Positions 1-7,984 of a DNA stretch of 64,000 bases are shown here, in pieces. This DNA comes from Heliomarina sp018223035 (lineage in GTDB: Bacteria > Pseudomonadota > Alphaproteobacteria > Rhodobacterales > Rhodobacteraceae), in NCBI GenBank assembly GCA_018223035.1, contig JAAEZD010000008.1:146800-210799 (forward strand). The letters are read 5' to 3'. Within the stretch, counting starts at the first letter, position 1, and every line of letters begins with the position of its first letter. A program made the position numbers and the translations under genes. Under the pieces are notes generated by a model. It was given only the letters and a program-made list of their open reading frames with translations, had not been told where the DNA came from and did no database searches.

Positions 1-78
1 GATGGCGACAGGTTCGCCCGCGCGCCGAAGCTCGGCACGGTCGATATCCAGTTCGAAATCGTCAAAGGCATAGGTCAC
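1..78 (-). CDS. CadC/OmpR-type winged-helix regulator, N-terminus only
   Basis: Only the first 26 codons lie in the window; the gene runs off the left edge. Reading leftwards from a GTG at 78, the peptide begins VTYAFDDFELDIDRAELRR and continues with AGEPVAI. This matches the start of the OmpR/PhoB-type DNA-binding domain of CadC-like one-component regulators, where FGDFELDLARRELRR is usual. Such proteins often continue into TPR repeats or a cyclase domain, which cannot be seen here. It diverges from the methyltransferase-globin-cyclase operon across about 320 bases, so it could regulate that operon; this is inference from position only. Confidence 0.6.
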   Translation of the reverse strand, partial: MTYAFDDFELDIDRAELRRAGEPVAI

Positions 79-397
79 GGGACAACAGCCATTCGCGAGG
101 ACAAAGGGACTTGAAGGACTTGGGTAGTAGAGCCCGGCACGGCGTGCGGGCGGAGTTGGAGGCGCAATACCCGCGAATTCTATGATATATCGCCCAAAAT
201 ATCCAGAACATCCGCTTGACCCCGCGCCGGATGTGCCGTCGCGCGGCGCGCGTTTGCAGCCATCAGAGCGGTTTCTGCAGAAAATATGCAGGTAATCCCC
301 ACAAGAAAGGGACCATTCTGCAGAGGACCGCCAAGCGACAAGGCTGACGATAGGTCAAATTGGGATCATTGATATTTTGACCCAAGGAGATGTTGCA
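79..397. other. Divergent intergenic region with inverted repeats
   Basis: This 319-base region separates a minus-strand regulator from a plus-strand operon and holds no convincing gene. Two short palindromic TTCTGCAGAA-type sequences lie near 270-281 and 314-322. A longer inverted repeat, GGTCAAA at 353-359 and TTTGACC at 376-382, ends just before the Shine-Dalgarno sequence AAGGAG at 384-389. These are plausible operator sites but no known binding protein can be named from the sequence. Confidence 0.5.
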
Positions 398-1219
398 ATG
401 AATGTCGTAACTCAACCCGCCCCGGATCTTGCCGCCGTCAAGGGCCGCCAGCAGATCGTCTGGTCCAGCGGCAATTACGCTGAAATCGGAGTGACCCTGC
501 AGATTACCGGTGAAAGACTTGCCGAGGCGCTGGACGTGATGCCGGGGGACCGTGTGCTTGATGTGGCCGCTGGCAATGGCAACATGACGCTGGCCGCCGC
601 GCGGCGGTACTGCAACGTGGTGTCAACCGATTATGTCGGCGCATGGCTGCGCAATGGCATGCAGCGCGCCGAGGCCGAGAAACTTTCGGTGGCCTTCCGC
701 GAAGCCGATGCCGAGGATCTGCCGTTTGAGGATGCCTCCTTTGATATCGTGACCTCGACATTTGGCGTCATGTTCACCGCCAATCAGGACGCAGCGGCAA
801 GCGAACTGGCCCGTGTCTGCCGGTCGGGGGGCAAGATCGGGATGGCCAACTGGACGCCCGAAGGGTTCATCGGTGACGTGTTCCGCACCATCGGCAGCCA
901 TGTGAAACCGCCAGCGGGCGTACGCTCGCCCATGGAATGGTCGAACCCGGACCGGCTGCGGGAACTGTTCGGCAGCAATGCCAGCAAGATCGAGATCGAG
1001 AAGAAGAACTTTGTCTTCCGGTTTCAATCCCCGCAGCAATGGATCGACCTGTGGAAGGTCGCCTACGGGCCGATGCTCAAGGCGTTCGAGGCGGTCGGGC
1101 CAAGTGGCGCGGCGGCACTTGAAAGCGAGCTTGCGGCGTTGGGCGCGGCATGGTCGCGCACGTCCGAGGCGATGATCGTTCCGGCTGAATATGCCGAGGT
1201 GATCGTCCACCGGGCCTGA
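398..1219 (+). CDS. Class I SAM-dependent methyltransferase
   Basis: A Rossmann-fold methyltransferase of about 273 residues in the UbiE-like group. Motif I (VLDVAAGNGN) lies near residue 53, followed by an acidic strand end (STDYVG) and the PFEDASFDIVTSTFGVMF segment typical of motif IV. The substrate cannot be told. I chose ATG 398 rather than an upstream TTG at 377 because AAGGAG sits eight bases before it. It is the first gene of a likely operon with a truncated haemoglobin 70 bases downstream and a class III cyclase after that. Methyltransferase class is secure; role is unknown. Confidence 0.85.
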   Translation: MNVVTQPAPDLAAVKGRQQIVWSSGNYAEIGVTLQITGERLAEALDVMPGDRVLDVAAGNGNMTLAAARRYCNVVSTDYVGAWLRNGMQRAEAEKLSVAFREADAEDLPFEDASFDIVTSTFGVMFTANQDAAASELARVCRSGGKIGMANWTPEGFIGDVFRTIGSHVKPPAGVRSPMEWSNPDRLRELFGSNASKIEIEKKNFVFRFQSPQQWIDLWKVAYGPMLKAFEAVGPSGAAALESELAALGAAWSRTSEAMIVPAEYAEVIVHRA

Positions 1220-1289
1220 TCCACCTTGCCACGATACTGGTCCCGCCTGATTTCGATGCGGGGCCGGTTGCAAGAAAAGGAGTATTTCG

Positions 1290-1667
1290 ATGACCTATGC
1301 ACTTCGCCCCGGCCAGATGCCCCTGTTTGACAAGTACGGCGGTCTGAGCGCCCTGCGTGGCGTGATCCTCGATTTTTATGACCGTGTGCTCGACAGCGAT
1401 ATCGTCGGGCATTTCTTTGAAGACGTGGATATGCCGCGCCTGATCGACCATCAGACCAAGTTCTTTGCTATGCTGCTGGGCGGGCCTGCGGAGTTCGCGG
1501 AAAGCCGTCTTCAGCGCGCACATGCGCATCTGGGCGTGACTCATGCGCAGTTCGATGAGGTGGCGGCGCTGCTGCGCGAAACGCTTGAGGCCGCCGGTTT
1601 CGCGTCGGATGACTGCGCGACGGTCATTCAGGCTGTCGAAGCGCGGCGCGGGCTGATCGTTGCCTGA
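1290..1667 (+). CDS. glbN: Group I truncated haemoglobin (2/2 globin)
   Basis: A 125-residue haem protein of the TrHbN class, which binds O2 or NO; in other bacteria it detoxifies NO or acts in redox sensing. The B10 tyrosine is Y30, the E-helix carries HQTKFF followed by the class-typical GGP turn (residues 64-66), and the proximal F8 histidine is H78, judged by its spacing to the GVT turn as in mycobacterial TrHbN. The start at 1290 has AAAAGGAG upstream. It lies 17 bases before a PAS-cyclase gene, an arrangement that suggests gas or redox input to a nucleotide signal, though no such link is proved here. Confidence 0.9.
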   Translation: MTYALRPGQMPLFDKYGGLSALRGVILDFYDRVLDSDIVGHFFEDVDMPRLIDHQTKFFAMLLGGPAEFAESRLQRAHAHLGVTHAQFDEVAALLRETLEAAGFASDDCATVIQAVEARRGLIVA

Positions 1668-1684
1668 TCCGAAAGGAGATTGTC

Positions 1685-2728
1685 ATGAGTATTCCCAATT
1701 TCACCACTGAACTCTTCCGCGCCATTGGCGTGGGCGTTGCGCTTTTCGACGCCAAGGACGAAACGCTGATCTATTGCAACCCGGCTTTTGCCAAGCTTTT
1801 TCCCGAGGCTGTTTTAGGCATTGTCCTGACCTCGCTGGTCGAAGAGCTTGACCACACGGCAGTGGCGCGCGCGCTGAAAGGCGAAACGCTGGAAATTGCA
1901 GTCAAGGTCAAACGCCGCCGGGTGACGCTGCAAATCGACGTGCGGAACGCCAGCCATCTGGAACAGCCGGTGTGGGTCGTCGAATGTCAAAACATTTCGC
2001 GCCTGCGGGAAACCGAGGCGATGATCGACAGCTATGCTTCGATGACCGAACGGCGCACCCGTGAACTTGAGCGCGAGAAGGTGCAGGTTGAAAAGCTGTT
2101 GCTGAACGTGATGCCGCGCTCGGTCTACGAGGAATACAAAAGCTTTGGCACGGTCACGCCGCGCCTGTTCGAACCGGTTTCGGTGCTGATGCTGGATTTT
2201 GTGGGGTTCACCGAAATGGCGGTGGCCTCGGATCCGACGGAAACGGTGAGCGAGCTGAATGATCTGTTCACGGCCTTCGACCGGATTGCTGAACTGCATG
2301 GCTGCGAGCGGATCAAGACGATTGGCGATTGCTACATGGCGGTGTCGGGGCTGCCACACAGCAACCCGGATCACGCCCGGCTGGCGGCGCGCTGCGCGAG
2401 CGGTTTCCTGAGATACCTCTCGCATCGCAACAAGACGCATCGCCATCGCTGGCAGGCCCGGATCGGGATCGCCTCGGGTTCGGTTGTGGGCTCGGTCGTG
2501 GGAACGCAGAAATATATCTATGACGTCTTCGGACCGGCGGTGAACTGTGCCGCGCGGCTTCAGTCGCAAAGCGCCCCGATGGAGATCACAGTTCTGGAAA
2601 CGTCGGCGGAAAGCTTTGGTGACGAGTTCCGGCTGGGCAATCACCGTGTCGAGAATTTGCCGGGGTTTGGCGAATGCGCGATCACGAGCCTTGAGGCGCC
2701 GGATGCGGGCATGGTCAGTGTGGCTTAG
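1685..2728 (+). CDS. PAS domain-class III adenylate cyclase
   Basis: A 347-residue soluble protein. Residues 1-105 form a PAS-like sensor, 106-140 a charged helical linker, and 160-335 a class III cyclase catalytic domain. Metal-binding aspartates are D171 (LMLDFVGFTEM) and D215 (KTIGDCYMAVSGLP). The purine-selecting positions are K211 and D280 (YIYDVFG), the pair expected for ATP, so it is probably an adenylate rather than guanylate cyclase. N287 and R291 supply the transition-state pair. All catalytic residues are present. The gene has a strong AAAGGAG and follows the globin at 17 bases. What the PAS domain senses is unknown. Confidence 0.9.
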   Translation: MSIPNFTTELFRAIGVGVALFDAKDETLIYCNPAFAKLFPEAVLGIVLTSLVEELDHTAVARALKGETLEIAVKVKRRRVTLQIDVRNASHLEQPVWVVECQNISRLRETEAMIDSYASMTERRTRELEREKVQVEKLLLNVMPRSVYEEYKSFGTVTPRLFEPVSVLMLDFVGFTEMAVASDPTETVSELNDLFTAFDRIAELHGCERIKTIGDCYMAVSGLPHSNPDHARLAARCASGFLRYLSHRNKTHRHRWQARIGIASGSVVGSVVGTQKYIYDVFGPAVNCAARLQSQSAPMEITVLETSAESFGDEFRLGNHRVENLPGFGECAITSLEAPDAGMVSVA

Positions 2729-2731
2729 ACC

Positions 2732-2756
2732 GGACCGGCGTAGAAACCGCCGGTCC
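2732..2756 (+). terminator. Hairpin after the cyclase operon
   Basis: GGACCGGCG (2732-2740) pairs perfectly with CGCCGGTCC (2748-2756) around a seven-base loop, four bases after the cyclase stop. Only a short T stretch follows, so termination may be weak or Rho-assisted. Confidence 0.55.
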
Positions 2757-2796
2757 GAAGCGTTTCCATACCCTCTCGAAGCCCTGGCCCCGCGCC

Positions 2797-2863
2797 GCGT
2801 CAGAGGGGGCGCTGCCCCCGCCGCCCTGACGGGCGACTCCCCCGGAGTATTTTGGCAAGAGGA
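2797..2863. repeat. Intergenic repeat of Rhodobacteraceae type
   Basis: A nested hairpin, GTCAG + GGGGGC-GCT-GCCCCC + CTGAC (2799-2830), is followed by CTCC-CCC-GGAG and then AGTATTTTGGCAAGAGG (2837-2862). From general knowledge, CCCCCGGAGTATTTnnGGCAAGA is a frequently repeated intergenic element in Roseobacter-group genomes. Only one copy lies in this window, so repeat status rests on recall and not on copies seen here. Confidence 0.45.
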
Positions 2864-2996
2864 AAGACGGTTTCAGGCAGGGCCGGCAATGGGTCGTCTG
2901 TTCAGCGCTATCATTGGGCAGGAAATTCGATATGCCCATTGAAACACCGTGGTTTTTGATGTCACCTCTTTGAAATTCAAGCAGGAAGGGGCGAGG

Positions 2997-4388
2997 ATGG
3001 CCGAGTTCTGGGAAATGGATGCCAGCGAAATTGCGCGGGGTGTGACAGGTCGGTCTTTTTCCGCGCGCCAGGTGGTTGAATCGCATCTTGCCCGGCTTTC
3101 GGAGATCAATCCCCGGATCAATGCGGTGGTCCAGGAATGCCCGGAGGAGGCGCTGGCCGCTGCGGATGTGCTGGATGATCGACTTGGGCGCGGGGAGGAC
3201 GTAGGGCCCCTCGCCGGCGTGCCGGTGACGATCAAGGTCAACGTGGATCAGAAGGGGTACGCGACGACCAACGGTCTGAAATTGCAGAAAGATCTGATTG
3301 CGAAGCAGGACAGCCCTGTGGTGGCCAATCTGCGGCGGGCCGGGGCGGTGATCGTCGGGCGCACCAATACGCCAGCTTTCTCGATGCGATGGTTCACCAA
3401 TAATGAGCTGCACGGGATGACGCTTAATCCGCGCAATGCCGATCTGACGCCGGGCGGATCGTCGGGCGGGGCGGCGGCGGCGGTGGCCGCCGGGATTTGC
3501 GCCATAGGACATGGCACCGATATCGCCGGATCGATCCGTTATCCGGCCTATGCCTGCGGCCTGCAGGGGATTCGACCGACCGTGGGCCGGGTTCCGGCGC
3601 GCAATGCCTCGGCGCCGGATCGTTACATCGGGGCGCAGATGATGGCGGTTTCGGGCCCGATTGCCCGGAGCATTGCCGATCTGAGGCTGGGACTGGCCGC
3701 CATGTCGGTGGGCGATCCCGAGGATCCGCTCTGGATCCCCGCGCCCCTGACGGGGGAGGCTTTGCCCAGGAAGGTGGCCTTTTGTCCGGCACCGGACGGG
3801 ATGGAAGTGGATAGTGCCATATTGGCGGCGTTGAAGCAGGCGGCCGAGGCCCTGCGTGCGGCTGGCTGGCAGGTCGAGGAAATCGACTGTCCGCCAATGC
3901 GGGAAGCGGCCGAGATAAATGCGCAGCTCTGGATGGCGGAATCTCGCGCTGCGGCGGCAACCATTGCCGCCGAGGATGACCCCGATGCCACGGTGGTCTT
4001 TCAGCGGATGACCGCGGATTCCGCCGAGATGGACCTTGGCGGTCTGATGGCCTGCCTGCAGCGGCGTATCGGGGTGCAGCGCGAATGGCTGCATTTTCTC
4101 GCCGAGTGGCCCGTGGTGCTTTGCCCGTCCTCGGGCATGTTGCCCTTCGCGCAGCAGAGCGACGTGGGTGCGCGGTCAGGGTTTGACCGCATCATGGAAG
4201 CGCAGCTTATCCAACGGGCGCTGCCGACGCTGGGGCTGCCGGGACTGTCGGTCGCGACTGGCATGGCGGGGGATGCACCGGTTGGCGTCCAGCTGATCGG
4301 CGGCAAGTTTCGCGAGGATATCCTGTTCGATGCGGGCGAAGTGATCGAGTCCGCCTGTGGTCAACCCCGCGTTACGACACCAGTTTGA
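2997..4388 (+). CDS. Amidase signature family hydrolase
   Basis: A Ser-cisSer-Lys amidase of 463 residues that hydrolyses amide bonds, with substrate not predictable. The catalytic lysine is K80 (VTIKVN), the cis-serine lies in GGSSGG (residues 153-158), and the nucleophile is S179 in GTDIAGSIRYPA. The ATG at 2997 is preferred over a GTG at 2949 because a purine-rich GGAAGGGG precedes it and homologues begin near this point. It is followed 16 bases later by a rhodanese and then a class III CoA-transferase on the same strand, so the three probably form an operon. Confidence 0.88.
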   Translation: MAEFWEMDASEIARGVTGRSFSARQVVESHLARLSEINPRINAVVQECPEEALAAADVLDDRLGRGEDVGPLAGVPVTIKVNVDQKGYATTNGLKLQKDLIAKQDSPVVANLRRAGAVIVGRTNTPAFSMRWFTNNELHGMTLNPRNADLTPGGSSGGAAAAVAAGICAIGHGTDIAGSIRYPAYACGLQGIRPTVGRVPARNASAPDRYIGAQMMAVSGPIARSIADLRLGLAAMSVGDPEDPLWIPAPLTGEALPRKVAFCPAPDGMEVDSAILAALKQAAEALRAAGWQVEEIDCPPMREAAEINAQLWMAESRAAAATIAAEDDPDATVVFQRMTADSAEMDLGGLMACLQRRIGVQREWLHFLAEWPVVLCPSSGMLPFAQQSDVGARSGFDRIMEAQLIQRALPTLGLPGLSVATGMAGDAPVGVQLIGGKFREDILFDAGEVIESACGQPRVTTPV

Positions 4389-4403
4389 AGAGAAGGAGCC
4401 GAC

Positions 4404-4802
4404 ATGGCACAGACGATTACCAAGCATGTGAAAGACATGGTCGCCGAGGCGAATGCCGTGATTACCACCATGCCCATCGAGGAAGCCAAGGCACTTTTGG
4501 GGTCCGAGGATCATGTATTCGTGGACCTGCGCGACCCGCGTGAGCTGAAGCGCGAAGGTAAGATCCCGGGGGCGTTTTCCTGTCCCCGCGGCATGCTGGA
4601 ATTCTGGATCGATCCGGAAAGCCCCTATCACAAGGATGTTTTCGCGCAGGACAAGACTTTCGTGTTCTATTGCGCCAGTGCGTGGCGGTCTTCCCTGAGC
4701 GCGCGGCTCGCGCAGGAGATGGGCTTGCAGCCGGTGGCGCATATCGAGGGCGGATTCTCGGGCTGGAAAAAGGCCGGGGGCGAGGTGGAAGAGGTCGCCT
4801 GA
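4404..4802 (+). CDS. Rhodanese-domain sulfurtransferase
   Basis: A 132-residue single-domain rhodanese. The active-site loop starts at C90 (YCASAWRS), and the preceding strand VFVDLRDPRELKREGKIPGA is the standard rhodanese N-terminal signature. It would carry a persulfide on C90 and pass sulfur to an unknown acceptor. The start has a strong AAGGAG. It sits between an amidase and a CoA-transferase, so a role in breaking down a sulfur-containing amide is imaginable but unsupported. Confidence 0.88.
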   Translation: MAQTITKHVKDMVAEANAVITTMPIEEAKALLGSEDHVFVDLRDPRELKREGKIPGAFSCPRGMLEFWIDPESPYHKDVFAQDKTFVFYCASAWRSSLSARLAQEMGLQPVAHIEGGFSGWKKAGGEVEEVA

Positions 4803-4837
4803 GGCGGCCTCGCACCGGCGAGTGAAAGGAAGTGACA

Positions 4838-6031
4838 ATGTCGAATGCGCATGCGCCGGGGCCGCTTGACGGGCTTCGGGTGCTGGACCTGTCCCGTATC
4901 CTTGCCGGTCCGACCTGCACGCAATTGCTGGGCGATTACGGCGCGGAGGTCATCAAGATCGAGAAGCCGGGCCATGGGGATGATACCCGGGCCTGGGGGC
5001 CACCCTATGTAACCGGACCGGACGGGGAGCCCACGGCGGAGAGCGCCTATTACCTTTCGGCCAACCGGAACAAGCGGTCGGTCGCGGTTGATATCGCCAC
5101 AGACGAGGGAGCCGAGACGGTCCGGCAACTCGCCCGGCATTGCGATATACTGGTTGAGAATTTCAAGGTAGGCGGGCTTGCCAAATACGGTTTGGACTAC
5201 CACAGCCTGAGCCGGGACAACCCGGGTCTTGTCTATTGTTCGATCACGGGGTTCGGCCAGACGGGCCCTAATGCGCACAAGCCCGGCTATGACCTGCTGG
5301 CGCAGGGCTATGGCGGTATCATGAGCCTGACTGGAGATCCCGAGGGCGAGCCGATGAAGGTCGGGGTCGGGGTGACAGACGTGATCTGCGGCCTGTACGC
5401 GGTGACGGCGATTTTGGCGGCGATCCGCCATCGCGACCAGAGCGGCGAAGGCCAGCATATCGACATCGCCCTTGTCGACAGCCAGGTGGCGTGGCTCGTC
5501 AATGCGGGGACAAACTACCTTTTGTCGGGGCAGGAACAGCCGCGTCTGGGCAACCAGCACCCCAATATCGTGCCTTATCAGGTGTTTGCTACAGGCGACG
5601 GGCATGTGATCGTGGCCGCCGGGAACGATGCGCAGTACAAGAGGTTCTGCGGCATTCTCGGGCGAGCCGACCTGGCGGAGGATGAACGGTTCCGGCGCAA
5701 CATCGACCGGGTTACGAACCGCGATATCCTGATCGGGTTGCTTGCTGCAGAAATCCTGCGCTTTGGCAAGGCAGATCTGGTGCGCGCGATGGAAGCGGCA
5801 GGGGTCCCGGGCGGCCCGATCAACAGCCTGTCCGAGGTTTTCGCCTCGGATCAGGTTGAGGCGCGCGGCATGAAGATTTCCATGCCGGATGCGCATGCCG
5901 CTTCGGGCGCGGTGCCTTTGATCGGCAACCCGGTCAAGTTTTCGAAAACGCCGGTCAGCTATCGTCACGCGCCGCCCGCTTGCGGTGCGGACACGCAGGA
6001 GGTGCTCAACGACTTGCTGAAGGACAGTTAG
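4838..6031 (+). CDS. CaiB/BaiF-type class III CoA-transferase
   Basis: A 397-residue enzyme that moves CoA between carboxylic acids. The N-terminal LDLSRILAGPTCTQLLGDYGAEVIKIE block and the later FGQTGP segment are diagnostic. D181 (GVGVTDVICGLYA) aligns with the catalytic aspartate of formyl-CoA transferase. ATG 4838 was chosen over GTG 4832 because AAAGGA is better spaced from it. Substrate is not determinable. It closes the amidase-rhodanese-transferase operon, separated from the rhodanese by 35 bases. Confidence 0.9.
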   Translation: MSNAHAPGPLDGLRVLDLSRILAGPTCTQLLGDYGAEVIKIEKPGHGDDTRAWGPPYVTGPDGEPTAESAYYLSANRNKRSVAVDIATDEGAETVRQLARHCDILVENFKVGGLAKYGLDYHSLSRDNPGLVYCSITGFGQTGPNAHKPGYDLLAQGYGGIMSLTGDPEGEPMKVGVGVTDVICGLYAVTAILAAIRHRDQSGEGQHIDIALVDSQVAWLVNAGTNYLLSGQEQPRLGNQHPNIVPYQVFATGDGHVIVAAGNDAQYKRFCGILGRADLAEDERFRRNIDRVTNRDILIGLLAAEILRFGKADLVRAMEAAGVPGGPINSLSEVFASDQVEARGMKISMPDAHAASGAVPLIGNPVKFSKTPVSYRHAPPACGADTQEVLNDLLKDS

Positions 6032-6634
6032 CGCTGAGCCGTCCGGATTCGCTGGATTGTCGCTCGGGCGGGGACGGTTTCAGCGATTGCTTCCTATTGT
6101 GCGGAATTCGAAACCGTTAAAATATGTGCAACTGCGGGTTGAGCTTTTCGGAAGCGCCTGGGGGTGCCCGTTTCAAACTGCTCGGCGCAGCAACTTGGGT
6201 AGTCATTTCGCATTTGATGACCGCCTCGTTCTGTTCGGTTCGACGCAGGAAAAATGCTGAAACCATACGCAAGATGTCATGCGCTTCGCGAAAAGGGCCA
6301 ACGTCGCACGGCGAGATAAATCATTTATTTTCAGTTAAGTAGATCTGGGGAATTTCATTTTCTTCTTCGGTCTGAAATCCACGGAAACCAATCATTCTTT
6401 ATACGACGCCCTGCCGAAGTTGAGCCGAATTGGTCACACAGATACCGCCTTGGATGCTTAAGCGCATCCCGGCAAGCTATCGCGCGTCACTTGATATTCG
6501 CGGTTTAGGAGCCATTTTCTGGAGGATAAGGGGGAGACTGACCGGGTGCGGCGGTCCGAGCCGCGCGAGAAAGCGTGACGTACCGTTAACCTTGAGGTAT
6601 AGTACCCGCGTGTCTGTATTGTTGAGTGAGAGTG
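6032..6634. other. Long intergenic region, no gene seen
   Basis: About 600 bases without a convincing coding sequence. The short open frames at 6057-6342 overlap one another, lack ribosome sites and have no recognisable domain. AT content rises between about 6300 and 6420. A promoter-like sequence for the next gene lies at the right end (6575-6603). A small RNA here cannot be excluded, but I found no promoter plus terminator pair. Confidence 0.5.
6575..6603 (+). promoter_or_regulatory. Sigma70-type promoter candidate
   Basis: GTGACG (6575-6580) and TATAGT (6598-6603) are separated by 17 bases and lie 31 bases before the ATG at 6635. The -10 element is good and the -35 is partial. Confidence 0.45.
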
Positions 6635-7351
6635 ATGAGCCTGCGGAAAAACGACCGTCCTGAAGACGAAGTACCAAGCTCGGATTCAAAATCCTATATG
6701 GACCGAAAACTGAGCTGGAACGCCCGGCTGGAGCTTGCGCGCCAATCGCGCGAGCAGGTTCTGAACAAGGCCGAAGGACAATCTGTACTGCCCGACCGCA
6801 AGCCGTGGGAAACGGCTTCGACGAAGAGCGATGAGCTGGACGATATCGAAAACGCAACGCCCGAAGATGCGCAGCGCATTGCCCGCGAGAACCGTGCCGA
6901 ATTCCTTGCGAGAATGGCAGCTGAACGCGAGGGGGCATCTCCGAAAGCCGAAGCAAAGCTGACCTCGTTCAAAACAAAGCCCGAGCGTTCTGAACCTGCC
7001 GTGTCGAAACCATCGGCTGGCGGCAATGTTCTGCCTCTCTTTGGAGATGGGCGCGCCACCGGAGAAGACGTTGTGGAAGAAGAGGACCACATGGCAGGGC
7101 GCCGCCGACAGCCTCCGCGGGTGGGCAAACCCAGTCTGGACGATGTGACCGAGGATATGCCTGCTGCGGCGACGCAGAGCGGATCGCTGCCGATTGAGGC
7201 CGAGCGGCGCACGGCTGCGGGGTTCGTGCGGATCGTCGCCGTGGTGCTGTTGTGCCTGCTGGTCGGAGCGGCCATCGCTTTTGTCGCGGCGCGCGCGCTG
7301 GACCGGGTCGGCGATGTCTCCGCCCGTGTGGACAGTTCGGTCATTCGATAA
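6635..7351 (+). CDS. Unknown charged protein with C-terminal membrane helix
   Basis: A 238-residue protein I do not recognise. Residues 1-190 are hydrophilic, rich in Glu, Lys, Arg and Ser, and probably disordered or helical. A single hydrophobic segment near residues 199-224 (GFVRIVAVVLLCLLVGAAIAF) would anchor it in the inner membrane with a short periplasmic tail. The ATG at 6635 fits the start of good coding sequence better than a GTG at 6626; neither has a strong ribosome site. It stands alone between two sparse regions. A structural or assembly role at the membrane is possible but not supported. Confidence 0.65.
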   Translation: MSLRKNDRPEDEVPSSDSKSYMDRKLSWNARLELARQSREQVLNKAEGQSVLPDRKPWETASTKSDELDDIENATPEDAQRIARENRAEFLARMAAEREGASPKAEAKLTSFKTKPERSEPAVSKPSAGGNVLPLFGDGRATGEDVVEEEDHMAGRRRQPPRVGKPSLDDVTEDMPAAATQSGSLPIEAERRTAAGFVRIVAVVLLCLLVGAAIAFVAARALDRVGDVSARVDSSVIR

Positions 7352-7704
7352 GGTGCTCGACCGGGCACTGGTATCTGCGACCGGGCTGCGCGGTAATTCT
7401 CCTGAATAAGCTTTTATTCGCCGAAAATCCGAAAGCGTAAAAAAAACATGTTTGAAAAACGTGTCTTTGGACTACGTTTATTTCCAAGATATCTTTTAAG
7501 ACAAACGACTTTCGCGAAATACCAAAGCATACTCGAACGATAATTATTGCGCTTATTGATCTTCGGACGGTCGAATTCGACAGTTCGCGGACGGGTTGTC
7601 ACCAAATAATATAACCGGACTACGACTTCTCTGAATATTTGTGTGGCACGGGATATGTCTGGCCGAATACTGACCCACCGCTCACGGGTTCTCTCAGCAC
7701 GGCG
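7352..7704. other. AT-rich intergenic stretch
   Basis: About 350 bases, with 7400-7640 clearly more AT-rich than the rest of the window. It includes A-tracts and a perfect palindrome AAACATGTTT at 7444-7453. No gene, RNA or promoter could be assigned with confidence. It may be a regulatory region, a remnant of transferred DNA, or host a small transcript. Confidence 0.45.
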
Positions 7705-7884
7705 ATGCATATGAATTATCGCAATGAAGGGGCCGGGGTCGGGATATCTATCCCGTCGGTGGCGGAAGACTGGAATGACCCGGATTGTGTTGACGAATTG
7801 ATCCGGGAGAACTCACGAAAGACCCTGAACCGATTGACCGGATTGCACCACACGGATCTATCGGTGACGGATCATTTGAAATGA
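7705..7884 (+). CDS. Doubtful small ORF
   Basis: An open frame for about 59 residues starting MHMNYRNEGAGVGISIPS, with an alternative start at 7711. It is acidic, has no signal peptide or membrane helix, and matches no family I know. There is no clear ribosome-binding site. Its only support is position: it lies between an AT-rich region and a strong terminator (7939-7968), so it could be the reading frame of a short transcript. Confidence 0.3.
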   Translation: MHMNYRNEGAGVGISIPSVAEDWNDPDCVDELIRENSRKTLNRLTGLHHTDLSVTDHLK

Positions 7885-7938
7885 TCGGGCTGTCCAGTTT
7901 TGGCGATGCCCGGAATGGCTGAAAGGCCGAAATGATAA

Positions 7939-7978
7939 GGACTGGTCCGGGATTTCCCGGGCCAGTCCGTTTTATTTT
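7939..7978. terminator. Strong intrinsic terminator
   Basis: A 13-base-pair stem (GGACTGGTCCGGG / CCCGGGCCAGTCC, 7939-7968, one G-T pair) is followed by GTTTTATTTT on the plus strand. It lies seven bases beyond the stop of the minus-strand binding-protein gene, so it can serve both directions. Confidence 0.8.
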
Positions 7979-7984
7979 CCCGGA

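Noticed and set aside
2715..4094. A 459-codon minus-strand frame antisense to the amidase
   Set aside because: No domain; the plus-strand amidase has an intact catalytic triad.
6057..6342. Two overlapping short ORFs after the CoA-transferase
   Set aside because: No ribosome sites, no domain and mutually overlapping frames.
7644..7660. TGGCAC followed by GGGATATGT, resembling a sigma54 promoter
   Set aside because: The -12 element lacks the required TTGC, so the match is only half.
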